In this document: piece by piece, positions 1 through 9,846 of the stretch
Position numbering within the stretch: the stretch's first letter is position 1
How the letters are laid out: each line of letters begins with the position of its first letter
Source of the DNA: Agapetus fuscipes
Taxonomy: Eukaryota > Arthropoda > Insecta > Trichoptera > Glossosomatidae
Direction of reading: 5' to 3'
NCBI GenBank assembly: GCA_951799405.1
Contig: OX637359.1
Location: forward strand, 8,738,201 to 8,802,200
Length of the DNA: 64,000 nt
Notes under the pieces: generated by a model
Databases searched by the model: none
What the model saw: only the letters and a program-made list of their open reading frames with translations
Told to the model about the DNA's origin: nothing
Position numbers and translations under genes: made by a program

Positions 1-1148
1 AACTTGTTCTAGCGTCTATAAAACATGAAAAATTCACAAAGAAATACATTGCATTGCTGAAGGAGATTATTGTTGAAAAGATATTTGATGCAAATCTATC
101 TCCCGAGCAAAGAAAAGTGTTGAAATTACAGTTGCAACACATCCATTTAACAGGAAAACTAAAATCAATGAAAGAAGATTTTGATGATATCAAAAATGGT
201 CAAGGAATATTTGTGAAATACATTAAAAACAATGAAATTAATTCTGATAATTTTCAATTGAAATTCACAAATTTAAAGAATGAAATTGACGCTTTGCATG
301 AATCGTTTTATTCAAAAGAAAGTGAATTTAAAAATTTATTGAATTTGTTGAACGAAAGTGTTTTGATTATGAAAGGAGAACAACAAAGATCGATTGATAT
401 GCTCGGTTTTGGAAAGGAGAATTTAGAGATGTCAAATTATAGTATTGTTTCAAAGATGTCCGACTATTCGTTGAATGACATTGTAAGTGCGTTCAACGGA
501 CTTAAAATCAACATTACTTTAAACGACAATTCCGAATTTAATATAATGGACATGCATAGAGTATATTCAGATTCTTCAAAAGCCAATGAAATCATTGAGA
601 TATCAGATATTCAATGCAGAGAAATAAATTTTTTGAAAGAATTCCGACTCGAAAATAATTCTAAATTAAGTTTGTCAAACGGCGATGAAATTTGTATTGC
701 AGACACCTTGGTCAATTCAGATTTTTTCACTTTTAAAAATGGAAGTTTACTGTTTCCGTTTTCAAATCCATTTCAAAATGTTTGGAACATTTTTGAAAAG
801 TATGCTATATTGATAGCTTGGAAGAAACGAATCACAGAATTTGATGCGCATTTGGATCGCATAGATTTGAATGAAAGTTATTTGAAAGAGTTGACAGACT
901 TTGAAGAGATGAAGATGGTTGCTGGTGCGAGTGAAGATGCGATATTGAAAAAGATTCACAGGTGTTTGCATCCAGTTTATTCAGTGGATGAATGTGCGCA
1001 GTATGTGAAGGAGCAGTTGAGATTCTTTGCGACGGAGAATTTGAAGAATTATCTGTCGATCGAGAGGATGGTGGATGGAAAGACGTATTGGGAACATGAA
1101 GACGATGTTAAGGAAATTATGAGGGAGGAAGAATACTGGTGTAAATGA
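1..1148 (+). CDS. Partial uncharacterised protein, 3' end (5' end outside window)
   Basis: One frame is open from base 3 to a TGA at 1146-1148 (381 residues) with no stop before the window edge, so the true start or upstream exons lie outside. TTG at 54 is an ordinary leucine codon and the first in-frame ATG is at 168. A pyrimidine-rich stretch ending in TAG at 10-12 could be a 3' splice site, which would make this the last exon. The protein is rich in Lys, Glu, Asn and Leu, with a long heptad-like helical stretch over roughly the first 110 residues, a beta-rich middle, and a helical acidic end finishing EEEYWCK. There is no signal peptide or membrane segment in the visible part. Codon use is even and nothing is broken, so it looks like a live gene. 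I do not recognise the family and infer no function beyond a probable coiled coil. LINE debris starts about 40 bases after the stop. Confidence 0.72.
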   Translation, partial: LVLASIKHEKFTKKYIALLKEIIVEKIFDANLSPEQRKVLKLQLQHIHLTGKLKSMKEDFDDIKNGQGIFVKYIKNNEINSDNFQLKFTNLKNEIDALHESFYSKESEFKNLLNLLNESVLIMKGEQQRSIDMLGFGKENLEMSNYSIVSKMSDYSLNDIVSAFNGLKINITLNDNSEFNIMDMHRVYSDSSKANEIIEISDIQCREINFLKEFRLENNSKLSLSNGDEICIADTLVNSDFFTFKNGSLLFPFSNPFQNVWNIFEKYAILIAWKKRITEFDAHLDRIDLNESYLKELTDFEEMKMVAGASEDAILKKIHRCLHPVYSVDECAQYVKEQLRFFATENLKNYLSIERMVDGKTYWEHEDDVKEIMREEEYWCK

Positions 1149-1184
1149 GAGATTTTGTTGACAGTGCTGCAACGACTGCAGTCC

Positions 1185-1340
1185 CGTTTGTTATTCTTCT
1201 TCGACTTTTGTCTCTTCAGTGAAGATTGGCGATCATCATAGCAATTCACACCTTGGATACTGCTGCACGAAAGAAGGATCTTGATCTGCTGAATCCCTGT
1301 CTCAGGTTCTTCAACCGAAGTGTTCTCTTTTGACCTTGAG
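1185..1340 (-). pseudogene. LINE-alpha reverse transcriptase C-terminal fragment
   Basis: Read on the minus strand, the stretch encodes pieces of the C-terminal end of a non-LTR reverse transcriptase (a serine/arginine-rich block, then FRAAVSK and IAMMIANLH-like residues). The same block recurs at 19578-19770 and around 23575-24020. It is frameshifted and truncated. Confidence 0.6.
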
Positions 1341-1345
1341 CTCGT

Positions 1346-1676
1346 CTTTCCTCAATTCTTCCCCGTATGATCAGATGTAGGAGTGAAATATTCTCATTTT
1401 GCATTATACCTACCTATAATAATATCTGTAATCATAAGTTGCAAAGATAAACACTTTTATTTTCACTCTATTGTTAATTTTATTGTAATTAATTTGTATG
1501 TATTTACTTAAGTATTGAAATAAAATTAATAATTGAGTGAAATTAAAACATTGTTTCATTAGAATTTTTTGTTCTATAAAATTTAGTAGAAATCCATGAA
1601 TCGTATGTATCTGAAATACAAATTATAAAATCTTAATTTTATCTACTTATTGTATTAAATATTTAATGGTTTATGT
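1346..1676. other. AT-rich spacer
   Basis: Very AT-rich DNA after the partial gene, with an AATAAA near 1518 that could serve as its poly(A) signal. No other structure seen. Confidence 0.5.
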
Positions 1677-1684
1677 ATTTAAAC

Positions 1685-2304
1685 AAGGGATGGGCCGAAA
1701 TTCATTTCACATTCGGTTTAACTGAATTTCAGCAGCTTGAACTTTTATTTTTATTTGTAAGTACACATTCAGCATTTGTAAGCGCGAACTACACTTGTTG
1801 GTTTGTGGGCATACATCTGAGAGCTTTAAATGAATATATCCTTGCAACTGCTTGCAACTTAGATTATAGATTATAGAACCGAACTTTGGAATTTGACCGA
1901 AATTCGGTTCTAATGCCGAACATTCGGTGTAAGAAAATGTTAAACAAAATACCTACTTGCACCATTTTGACTGTTATAATTGGATATCATAGTATCTTTT
2001 ACAACCGTAAAATAAAAATAAGGCCTTTATATACTCACTCATGGCCATTTATTTTAGTAGGAACAATTGAACATTAATTTACTATTTGATAAAAATTAAA
2101 TCTTCTTCTACTGTGTTGTATATAGATATCAGATTGAAACAAAAATTAAATAAATTTAGTATTTTTCTAACAAATAACAGTTACTACAAACTATAATGTG
2201 TAGGTAACCTTTTTACCGAACCGAAGTTCGGCCGAATCTTTTATTTCAACCGAATATTCAGCCAAAATTCGTATTTGGTTCAAACCACATTCGGCCCATC
2301 CCTA
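1685..2304. mobile_element. hAT-like non-autonomous element with GGGATGGGCCGAA ends
   Basis: The left end reads AAGGGATGGGCCGAA and the right end is the inverted match TTCGGCCCATCCCTA. It is flanked by an 8-bp target-site duplication with one mismatch (ATTTAAAC at 1677-1684, ATTAAAAC at 2305-2312). The interior is dotted with CCGAA/TTCGG motifs near both ends, as expected for transposase-binding repeats. An 8-bp duplication is the hAT habit. A truncated repeat A copy is nested at 1741-1877. Confidence 0.7.
1741..1877 (+). repeat. Repeat A, subfamily A2, 5'-truncated
   Basis: Matches the last 135 bp of the full A2 copy at 23656-23917 and ends in TAGATTATAG units. 5' truncation fits retroposition. 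Nested in the hAT-like element at 1685-2304. Confidence 0.7.
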
Positions 2305-2312
2305 ATTAAAAC

Positions 2313-2570
2313 TAAAAACATTTTTATTTAAAAAATATATAAGTAAAGGAACACAATTTTTTCTTTACTTGCAGCACAGTTTCTTTTCACTTTTTTTATA
2401 TAAATAAAAATTGTAAAGATTTTTGGTGCTCAGACCATCATCAGGTGTAATTGAACAAATAAAATAAAATAAAATTAATTTTTAATTTGTAAAATATACA
2501 ATGGACTTTCTCTGTGTAAACCACCCAACCCTAAAAATATACTATTGTATGAATTGGTTTCATGATAGAA
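2313..2570. other. Spacer with a Penelope-type motif
   Basis: Mostly AT-rich. At 2427-2450 the minus strand reads CACCTGATGATGGTCTGAGC, which resembles the CTGATGATGG motif of the palindromic elements elsewhere in the window. No gene. Confidence 0.35.
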
Positions 2571-2815
2571 CGACACAGTGATAAAACAACACATGACAAA
2601 ACATCACATACCCAAAATAGAACATACCACTTACGTCATAAAAAAACATCACACGAAACATCAAAAACATTTATTTTGTTCCACACGCCATATGCGACTC
2701 CTTCGGGTATAACGCGGTAATGTTATGTTTTTTCCTTGTGTTATTTTTTCACAGCGATGTACTGTCATGTGTTGTTCTGTCATGAGACGTTATGTCATTC
2801 TATCCTGTCACTGTA
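2571..2815. repeat. Inverted-repeat element with nested SINE2 tail
   Basis: Left CACAGTGATAAAACAACACA and right TGTGTTGTTCTGTCATGAGA are imperfect inverted copies. The centre (about 2675-2735) carries the 3' part of SINE2 (CACACGCCATATGCGACTCC). Probably a MITE; superfamily not assigned. Confidence 0.4.
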
Positions 2816-2883
2816 TGAATAACAGTAGAGCGTTGATTATTTGAACATTTCTTGCTCCATGAATGCAGCTCCCTACTTTAGTT

Positions 2884-3000
2884 ATTCAGAGAATTATGGG
2901 AAATGAACCTGCTGCTGTTGATGACTTTATATGTGTAGATGCTGCCTTGAAATGGTGTACAACTCAAGAAAAAGCACCCAGTATCAAATTTCTGTCCTGA
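2884..3000 (+). pseudogene. Possible transposase-like protein fragment
   Basis: A 38-codon open stretch reads IQRIMGNEPAAVDDFICVDA and continues acidic and Trp-containing to a TGA at 2998-3000. The composition looks protein-coding, like the linker of pogo/jerky-type transposases, but the match is weak and there is no start codon. Bases 3001-3185 hold nothing recognisable. Confidence 0.25.
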
Positions 3001-3185
3001 AACCAGTAGTTTTGGACGGTAAGCTCGCTTCGACAGGCCAAAATTAAGGATTTCTGGATTTGTGAAGAGGAATGCAATTCACCAACATACTCGTATTTTG
3101 CCTCGCCAGAGACAGGTGTCAACAATATCAATTAAGAAATCATTAAATATTTTAATGAATTATTAATTGACAGCTACCAAATGGC

Positions 3186-3444
3186 ATCTCGTCCCCTCAG
3201 TGCTTGTTTGGCTTATCTATCTGATTCAAAGATGAACTTTCAATGCATTTGTCTTAAGAATCACATTCTACACAATTTGAACTGAGAAAAAATGTAAAAC
3301 ACAATATCTAACATGACAGTTGTTTATTTTTAAATAAATTTCCAGTTCTCATTAGACACATTGGTCCATTACACATACAAACATTGCCCATTTTAAATAA
3401 CCTCTAATGGACAAAAGACAATCAAGCACTAAGGGGATGATCTG
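3186..3444. mobile_element. MITE B copy
   Basis: Begins CGTCCCCTCAGTGCTTG and ends CAAGCACTAAGGGGATGA, inverted versions of the same terminus, with the interior shared by seven other copies in the window. Non-autonomous DNA transposon, about 260 bp. Its right end is caught in the 97-bp tandem duplication that follows. Confidence 0.7.
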
Positions 3445-3592
3445 TTAAACCAGGGTCGAAGATATTGCCGATAAGACATGACGCAGTGGGGCTAGAACCT
3501 CTAATGGACAAAAGACAATCAAGCACTAAGCGGATGATCTGTTAAATCAGGGTTGAAGATATTGTCGATAGGACATGACGCAGTGGGGCTAG
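3399..3592. repeat. Two tandem 97-bp units
   Basis: The unit beginning AACCTCTAATGGAC repeats at 3399 and 3496 with only a few substitutions. It consists of the MITE B right end plus part of the tRNA-like sequence next to it. Confidence 0.85.
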
Positions 3593-3665
3593 AACCTCAG
3601 CGCTAGTGTCAATAACGCAAATTCGAGCTTCGACGCCTTATCCCTCGACCATCCCAGCGACTTTT
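3575..3665 (-). repeat. tRNA-Ser/Leu-like SINE head
   Basis: On the minus strand a D-arm-like GATGGTCGAGGGATAAGGC is followed about 50 bases later by the B-box-like GGTTCTAGCCCC. A related copy is at 25782-25873. The cloverleaf is not intact, so it is a tRNA-derived repeat and not a gene. Confidence 0.5.
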
Positions 3666-3844
3666 ATATTCATACCTTGTGCAAGTCTATAAAATTAGCA
3701 TTTCACTATTAGGTACCTGTTCATTCATGTCAAAAATATGTCTTTATAGTTGAAATATATTTAGGTTTTTTATTAGAAACCAACCCACTGCCTTCGGATT
3801 GTGAATGTGAAGTGTAAAACACTAGACTATGGACTAGCCCATAG

Positions 3845-4113
3845 ATCTAATCTAATCTAAGCTGCAAAGATATATTATCATTTAAGATTTAGGTACATTA
3901 ATACATTAAATGCATTCCCACAAGCAGACATGTATAATTTCGCGCTAACACATGCCGCATGTGGGCCTACAATATAAAAACCTAATCTCAAATGCACATA
4001 AGCCCTGCAACTCTTGCCGTCCTTCCCTGAAACAGGGGTGACATTGGCAAAGTGAACCATTTTTTTTTACAGTACCTATGGGTGGTCAGCCGCATACCAA
4101 CCTATAAGTCAAG
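3845..4113 (-). repeat. Repeat A, full length
   Basis: On the minus strand it runs from CCTTGACTTATAGGTTGG to CTTAGATTAGATTAGATT, the family consensus ends. It contains a 60-codon open frame (4060-3878) homologous to frames in other copies. Confidence 0.85.
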
Positions 4114-4496
4114 GAACATACATGACGATAGATAGATAGTTCGTAATTTTTCATTGGTAGAACAAACTTGGAAAAAGCACTGCCAACTTAAGTGCAGAAA
4201 TTTTACAAGAAAAAAGAAAATGACTGAAAAAAAATTGCAACCCTGCCTGCAAAGGGATTGTGTTTTAATCAATAAAATATTTTAAATTTTTACAGGTAGG
4301 TATTTATTCCCATGGCTCAGTGACCCAGCCAATGCAGTCAGCTGACAATTGTTGACCATATTAAACCTATTGTTGTCTTGGTGCAGACTACAGTGCATAT
4401 TATTCAGAGTTGTATCTTCTTTGTCATTAATTGTTCTGGTCTTTTATTGGACCATAATTATATTGCATATTATGGTTCACTCTGTAACTTTTGTTT
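4114..4496. other. No gene seen
   Basis: AT-rich spacer between repeat A and MITE D. No conserved frame, RNA or repeat recognised. Confidence 0.5.
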
Positions 4497-4708
4497 AGTC
4501 GGAAATAGGCAAATACAATATTTTAGAATAAATATTTTCTCCCATTCTTTTCAAATAACTCATTTGAAATTGACTGAAGTGCTAACGATGACTCCAATTG
4601 AACTTAAATTTTGTATTTTAAATCTGGATAACAAGTTTCAATGGTTGTTTACCATATATTGCCTACCTATTAGGTGCATGTGCCCGGCGTATGGGATGCA
4701 CGCCCCTG
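4497..4708. mobile_element. MITE D (hAT type), left end eroded
   Basis: Shares its interior (TTTCTCCCATTC, ATATTGCCTACCTATTAGG) and its right terminus CACGCCCCTG with copies at 9868, 13341 and 16706. An apparent 116-residue open frame across it is incidental. Confidence 0.65.
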
Positions 4709-4727
4709 CTATATTTGTATGTGACTA

Positions 4728-4866
4728 AGGCCTATTCTCGCGTGTTCGAGACGCCTCTAGAATGGATGTTCCCAAAGAATTATTTAATCAACTTGTTAAA
4801 AAATAAATACTGTTGAAATAAATCCAACTGTAATTTTATTAAAAACCCGTAGAAAATCATAACCAT
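4728..4866. repeat. Repeat F
   Basis: AGGCGTCTCG-type terminus, then a TTGTTAAAAAATAAATACTG block shared with 46996-47218. Two copies only, family unknown. Confidence 0.45.
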
Positions 4867-4869
4867 ACT

Positions 4870-5158
4870 ACCTTTTTAATTCATAGATGAAATTCTAAGT
4901 ATTATCTAAAATTAAGGGTGGATCTGTATTCAGGTTGTTTTCTGCGCCGGCCTGACAGGATGGAGCTTGTTAAAAAATTACGTATCTTTCAGGGAGTTGT
5001 TACTTGTTAGTGAGTGACTAGTACAACACTCTTCACAGTTCTTCCCCCTACACAGTGGCGGGTAATAAGGAAAGGATGCTTGTCAGACATAAAAAAAATG
5101 TTTCCAAATAATTTAACTAATTATTGATTAATCAAAGCGATCAGTCGAAGAAGAAGCC
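4870..5158. other. No gene seen
   Basis: Spacer with no recognised feature until the Penelope-type motif at 5159. Confidence 0.4.
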
Positions 5159-5193
5159 CTGAAGAAGTCAGTCGTGCGTCACTGACGAAACGT
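5159..5193 (+). ncRNA. Hammerhead-like core in a Penelope-type fragment
   Basis: CTGAAGA (5159-5165) is followed by a six-pair stem, GTCAGT at 5167-5172 with ACTGAC at 5181-5186, and then directly by GAAA (5187-5190). That is the order of a hammerhead core: CUGANGA, stem II, GAAA. Stems I and III and a cleavage triplet cannot be placed, and one extra base sits before stem II. Self-cleavage is unproven. Confidence 0.35.
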
Positions 5194-5389
5194 AGCAGCC
5201 TTACAAAAAGAAAAAAGAATAAAGCAGCCTACAATTAGGTATTGAACATGGTCTACAAGCCCGGAAGGATGTAGACATCATCATCATCTGAAGCCGGCCA
5301 TGAAAGCCTAAAAACACTTAGGTATAATTTAACTAATTGTTTTTTGTGGTTTTTCGGGTAAGACCATGGTTTATTTGCAGTTTTTCTAT

Positions 5390-6079
5390 CTGCCGACGTT
5401 TGGCTTTCACGAGCTGAAAGCATTCTCAAGGCGAGTTATCAAAGGTTTTCGTTATCTTCGCGGTGGTTCGCTGTTCGTTCAATTAAAAGTAAATCTTATA
5501 TTTACACACATCCCATGACAGGGTTCTAGGTCGAATGCTGATTAGTATTTTGTTAGTAGTCGTGAAGAACCCTAGTAACATAGACGCGTGATATTTCGTT
5601 CCTCCGGTGCTTGTTTGGTTTATCAACCATTTTATTCAAGTATGACCTTTAGCCGAAATTGTCTTAAGAACCAAATTTTATGTATGTACACAATCTGATC
5701 TAAGAAAAATACATAAATCACGATAGTGTGAGAATTTTATTGTTTTAAATATTTTCAAAACCAATTTCCAGTTTTTATGAGACACATAGGATCAATGCAC
5801 ATACTACAAACATTGCTCATGTGAAATTACCGCTGTTGGAGATAAGATAAACAAGGATTAATGTGGTGATCTGCCGACGTTTTGCTTTCATGAGTAGAAA
5901 GCATTCTCAAGGCTAGTTATCAAAGCGACGTGGAGGTTTTCGTTGTCTTCGCGGTGGATCCGTTCAGTTACGAGTAAGTTTTATACTCGCACACATCCCA
6001 TGACCGGGTTTTAGGACAAAGGCTGATTACTTTTTTGTTATTAGTTACGAAAACCCTAAAAACATAGACGTGGTATATT
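5390..6079. mobile_element. Two direct Penelope-type terminal repeats with MITE B between them
   Basis: Two diverged direct copies of about 209 bp (5390-5598, 5871-6079) begin CTGCCGACGTTT and end AACATAGACG. The minus strand of each carries a GCTTTC...GAAAGC stem next to a CTTGAGAATG motif, the layout seen in Penelope-like terminal repeats. MITE B fills 5597-5868, close to the junction. Confidence 0.5.
5597..5868. mobile_element. MITE B copy
   Basis: Starts CGTTCCTCCGGTGCTTGTTT and keeps the family interior (ACACAATCTGATCTAAG and others) to a degraded right end near AACAAGGATTAATGTGG. Confidence 0.6.
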
Positions 6080-6600
6080 TGCCCATCGAGGAAAAATGCT
6101 ATTTTCAATATCCATATGCAAAAAACATTCAGAGTGCAAGATTATCTTGTTTTTTTATGATCTATATCTTACTCCTTTTTCTTGTCTTCAAGAGAGCCGC
6201 TACTGCTTTCTACTTCCCCTTGCATTCCCTTCCTCTCCCTCCATCATTATCTTTCGCCACTCGGCCGTGACGAATGTTGCCAGACGGAAAAAAAAACCCG
6301 CTGGAGGAGAGTTCAATTAACTGGCGAACGATCGACGGAATCCTGCCGGCATATCGACGGAAAATTTGTGTTTTTTTTACGTCATAACTGAAAGTTTTTG
6401 TTTCAAGATTTTTTGCGTATTGTAAAATGGATTATCTCTCTAAGAATTGAAAATGGCATGATGAAAGAAAATAACTCTGTAAAAATGGACCCAGCACTAT
6501 GAGGTCGGAACAATTTTAAAATTGTATTTTTTTTCTCGGCAAGCCACAGTGAAAGTCGATTCTATTTATTGAAAAAAAAAATAACAGTTTTAATACACCG
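6080..6600. other. No gene seen
   Basis: A GC-richer patch near 6240-6360 breaks the AT-rich background. Short overlapping open frames there are not supported by any domain. Confidence 0.4.
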
Positions 6601-6850
6601 ACAATTTTATTTTTATTTTTTGACTCGAATATTTTCACCTCAAAAAGGCATCCTGAGGAGCAGTGACTCTTGTCACAAAAATCCAACAAATAAAAAACGA
6701 TTTTTATTACAGAGGGCTCTTGAGGTGTGATACACACAAAAACAGCGCTCACCAAATAAATCCTCCTAATATTATTATTAAGAGTCACTGCTTCTGAGGA
6801 TGCCTTTTTGTGGGGAAAATATTCGAGCCAAAAAATAAAAACAAAATTGT
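6601..6850. repeat. Palindromic Penelope-type element E with nested SINE1 tail
   Basis: The arms (6601-6670, 6780-6850) are inverted copies containing GGATGCCTTTTTG and AAAATATTCGAG. Bases 6709-6768 between them are the 3' tail of SINE1 (CAGCGCTCACCAAATAAAT). A related single arm is at 41640-41700. Confidence 0.55.
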
Positions 6851-7434
6851 AAGTGAATAAAAATTGTTTTTTTGTCTTTAAATAAACATAATTAAATTAA
6901 TAATTCTCATCGGTTTTTGAGAAATAATTTATAGAATTGCATTCTTTTTCACTTGAACGAGAGCATCTGAAAAAATTGAAAAATAATTGTGATTCGTACT
7001 ATTCATGTAGGTAAATAAGTATTTTCTTAGCAAAAGAGGAATTTGCCGAAATGCTTATTTTATCATTAAGGTGGTACTTAATTAAAATAAAAAATAAATA
7101 AAAACGGGACATTGTGTAACATTTAATGTTGAACCGACTTCCGCTTCGGATTTCCACCGCAACGGAAATGAGCGGAACGCTTCGGAAAAATTCTGACGGG
7201 AAAAAAAAAATTACCTAAGTGACTACTACCCACGCATACATTTTTTTGTATTCCAAATTTATAAATAAAATGTGATAAGTTGGAAGGTGCAAATTCAACA
7301 CAGCACTTAAAATTGAATGTTTGATTTAAAATGCCTTAGGAACCAACATTGCAGATCAACCGCCATTTATTCGTTCATTATTATTATTATTATTATTTAG
7401 TGATGTATAAAATGTTATTTGTCGTGTGTGTGTG
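6851..7434. other. Spacer with (ATT)n
   Basis: AT-rich DNA. A trinucleotide microsatellite (ATT)n lies at 7378-7397. No gene. Confidence 0.5.
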
Positions 7435-7692
7435 TTCCTTGACTTATAGGTTGGTATGCGGCTGACCACCCATGCTGTAAAAATGGTTCACTTTGCCAAT
7501 GTCACCCCTGTCTCAGGGAAGGACGGCAAGAGTTGCAGGGTGTATGTCCATTTGAGATTTGGTTTTTATGTTGTAGGTTCACATGAGGCATGTGCAAGCG
7601 CGAACTTGTACGTGTCTGGTTGTGAGAATGCATGTAATGTGAATCTCCAATGTAACATATCTTTGCAACTTAGATTAGATTAGATTAGATTG
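7435..7692 (+). repeat. Repeat A, full length
   Basis: CCTTGACTTATAGGTTGGTA start and (TTAGA)n-type end. Holds a 75-codon open frame (7456-7683) matching those of other copies. Confidence 0.85.
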
Positions 7693-7763
7693 AATGTTTA
7701 CTTATTTTTTTCCAGAGCAAAAAGACTTATAAAGGAAAAACCTCAATCCATTTAAATGGAACG

Positions 7764-8055
7764 GTTAACGGTTCAGTAAGTAGAATCCTTACATTCCATG
7801 CCGATAGCTAGGGTTCGATTCCTAATGAGGATGTCGGAAAATATTTCCTGTTTCGAGGTTTCCATATTTCCAAGCCAAAAATAAAATACCGGCAAGGTTC
7901 ACTCAGCCTTCACAACTCATGAAAACCAGCCCCCTCGTGAGCTGGAACCCCCCTACTTTGAAAGAAGTACTTAGGTGAAGACTGGTCCCATAACCTGTGA
8001 AAATAAATAGGTTCCACACGCCACATACGGCAAAGCGCTAAGAGCTTGCTCTAAA
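7764..8055 (+). repeat. SINE2 copy
   Basis: tRNA-like head with a clear B box (GGGTTCGATTCC near 7811), then the family body (AAATAAAATACCGGCAAGG, AACCTGTGAAAATAAATAGG, CACACGCCACATACG). Confidence 0.65.
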
Positions 8056-9518
8056 TCAGCAGCTTAACATGATGATTTTTTGCGACTAAAGACTTAAAAT
8101 ATTTTTTTCTAAAGTTTGAGCATTTACGAAGTGAAAATTCTCAGTACCGGAGTGATTTAAAAAACAAATAATAATTTTGAGTACCTGCCCGAACAAAACC
8201 CACCCCAATTTTTTCCCTGCCTTGAATTTTGAACTTTTTGGTTTTACCTCAGTTAGTCTCTGAAGATGGACGTATAAAAGTCTGATAGCGCTTAGGCAAT
8301 TTGACTCAAACAAACTGTGAAAATACAATCATGTTATTCATAAGAACTAACAATTATTTAATATTTTCTCAGTTTTTGAAACATTAAACTATTCCTGTCT
8401 TTAATTTTAATTCCATTATCAACCCTCCAGTTGGGAAACGGTACATTTTGGACCAGGGTTGTACAGAATGTACCTACACGCTGTTTTCCTCAAGCGACGG
8501 TCGTGGCAGTGGAATACAAACGAGCGAATTAAAAGCGGAACTTCCGACGCGAATTGTGACAACCTGCCACTGCATGCGGTACCTTAAAATGTAGGTAAAA
8601 TTAAAATGCATAAAAATATGTTCAACAAAAAATATTACCAAAGATAATACAATACTGTGTTTCATCATCTGAATAATGAATTGATCCTTAGAGGCGTTAA
8701 TTACTATAAAAGAGGTAACTTTCGACTTGCTTACGTTATTTTTAAAAGGTCACTCTTAAAAATGACGTAAGCAAATCGAAAGTAGGCACTTAAGGTGAAG
8801 TAAATGCTCAATTTGTGAAAATAAAATTCTGTGTTTTAAAAAATATATATTTACCTTCTCATAAAAAATACTTTTCATGGTGTAAATACACAAACTCTAA
8901 AAAGTTTGTTCTTAAATTTTACGTTGTGGTGACATGAGTGACATCACTGAAAAAAAAAACAGGCGTGTTTGTTGATTACTTATCAAAATAATGAAGTTGT
9001 AAAAATATATATTACTTAAAAAATTTCGCCTGAAAAAAATGTTTCAGAAATATTTGTATTTTGTTGCGTTATGAATATAGTATGTTCATTATTTTTACAG
9101 ATTGATTCTATATTTAGTTTCAAATTGGAGCAAATTTTCGGTGATGTTAACAGATTTCGAGAAAATATATGATATAACAATTTGTGACTGTTCAAATTAG
9201 TAATTTATTTAAAAGTTAGATTTAATTTTTATTTTTTAACATGCCAAACGAATATAATTCCAGTTCACTCTTGAAGTATTTTTTTTAACAAAAATTGAAG
9301 GGGTCATCAAAGCCCTAGTGTTTGTTTTCTTATTTATTATTTCTCTGTACAATTCAGGGTTATGGGATCTTCGGTCGTGAGGAAGTTCTTCGGAGTACAG
9401 TGGCGGAGAGACCAAATTGATTCCAGGACCTGATCAATTTACAAATTGTCCTGGACTGCTCGTGAGGAGATACAAGACGATCAGGGAATGATTGGATCCA
9501 TCTATTAATTATATATAA
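8056..9518. other. No gene; one hairpin
   Basis: AT-rich spacer. A GC-richer patch lies at 8485-8580, and a 30-bp-arm hairpin at 8716-8784 (TTTCGACTTGCTTACG and its complement). Bases 9360-9480 look SINE-like in composition but match nothing else here. Confidence 0.45.
8716..8784. repeat. Short inverted repeat
   Basis: Arms around ACTTTCGACTTGCTTACGT are near-perfect complements separated by about 10 bases. Probably a tiny MITE or a Penelope scrap. Confidence 0.45.
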
Positions 9519-9571
9519 TCTAAGTTGCAAAGATATATGAACTTTTAAAGTCATATTTGTTGCATTTATAT
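9519..9571 (-). repeat. Repeat A, tail fragment
   Basis: Begins ATAATCTAAGTTGCAAAGATA, the inverted 3' end of the family, and is cut off by MITE G. Confidence 0.55.
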
Positions 9572-9572
9572 A

Positions 9573-9833
9573 TGAGTCGTATAAATGCAAACGCCGTCAA
9601 CTCCTTACGCGATGATTTTGAGAAAAATAAACTTGTAAAACGACAACACCAGTTGGAGATGACGGCGTTTGCACGAAATCATACTTTTTCAATTAAAATT
9701 ACGAAGGATTAAGTGAGGTTTACATTATATTGCACACAGCAAATGATTTGTTACACTGCGTAGAATCAAATTCAATCAGTATCTCAAAAATCATAAATTT
9801 TGGAGATGGCGGCGTTTGCAGTTATACAACTCA
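9573..9833. mobile_element. MITE G
   Basis: Terminal inverted repeats of about 35 bp (TGAGTCGTATAAATGCAAAC and its inverted partner) with TA on both sides, fitting a Tc1/mariner-type target. An internal copy of the GACGGCGTTTGC motif is near 9660. No coding capacity. Confidence 0.6.
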
Positions 9834-9846
9834 TATGTCATTGTCT

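Noticed and set aside
3399..3592. CRISPR-like direct repeats
   Set aside because: Two adjacent 97-bp units without spacers in eukaryotic-type DNA; a plain tandem duplication.
4378..4728. 116-codon frame
   Set aside because: Its second half is MITE D and the first half is AT-rich spacer.
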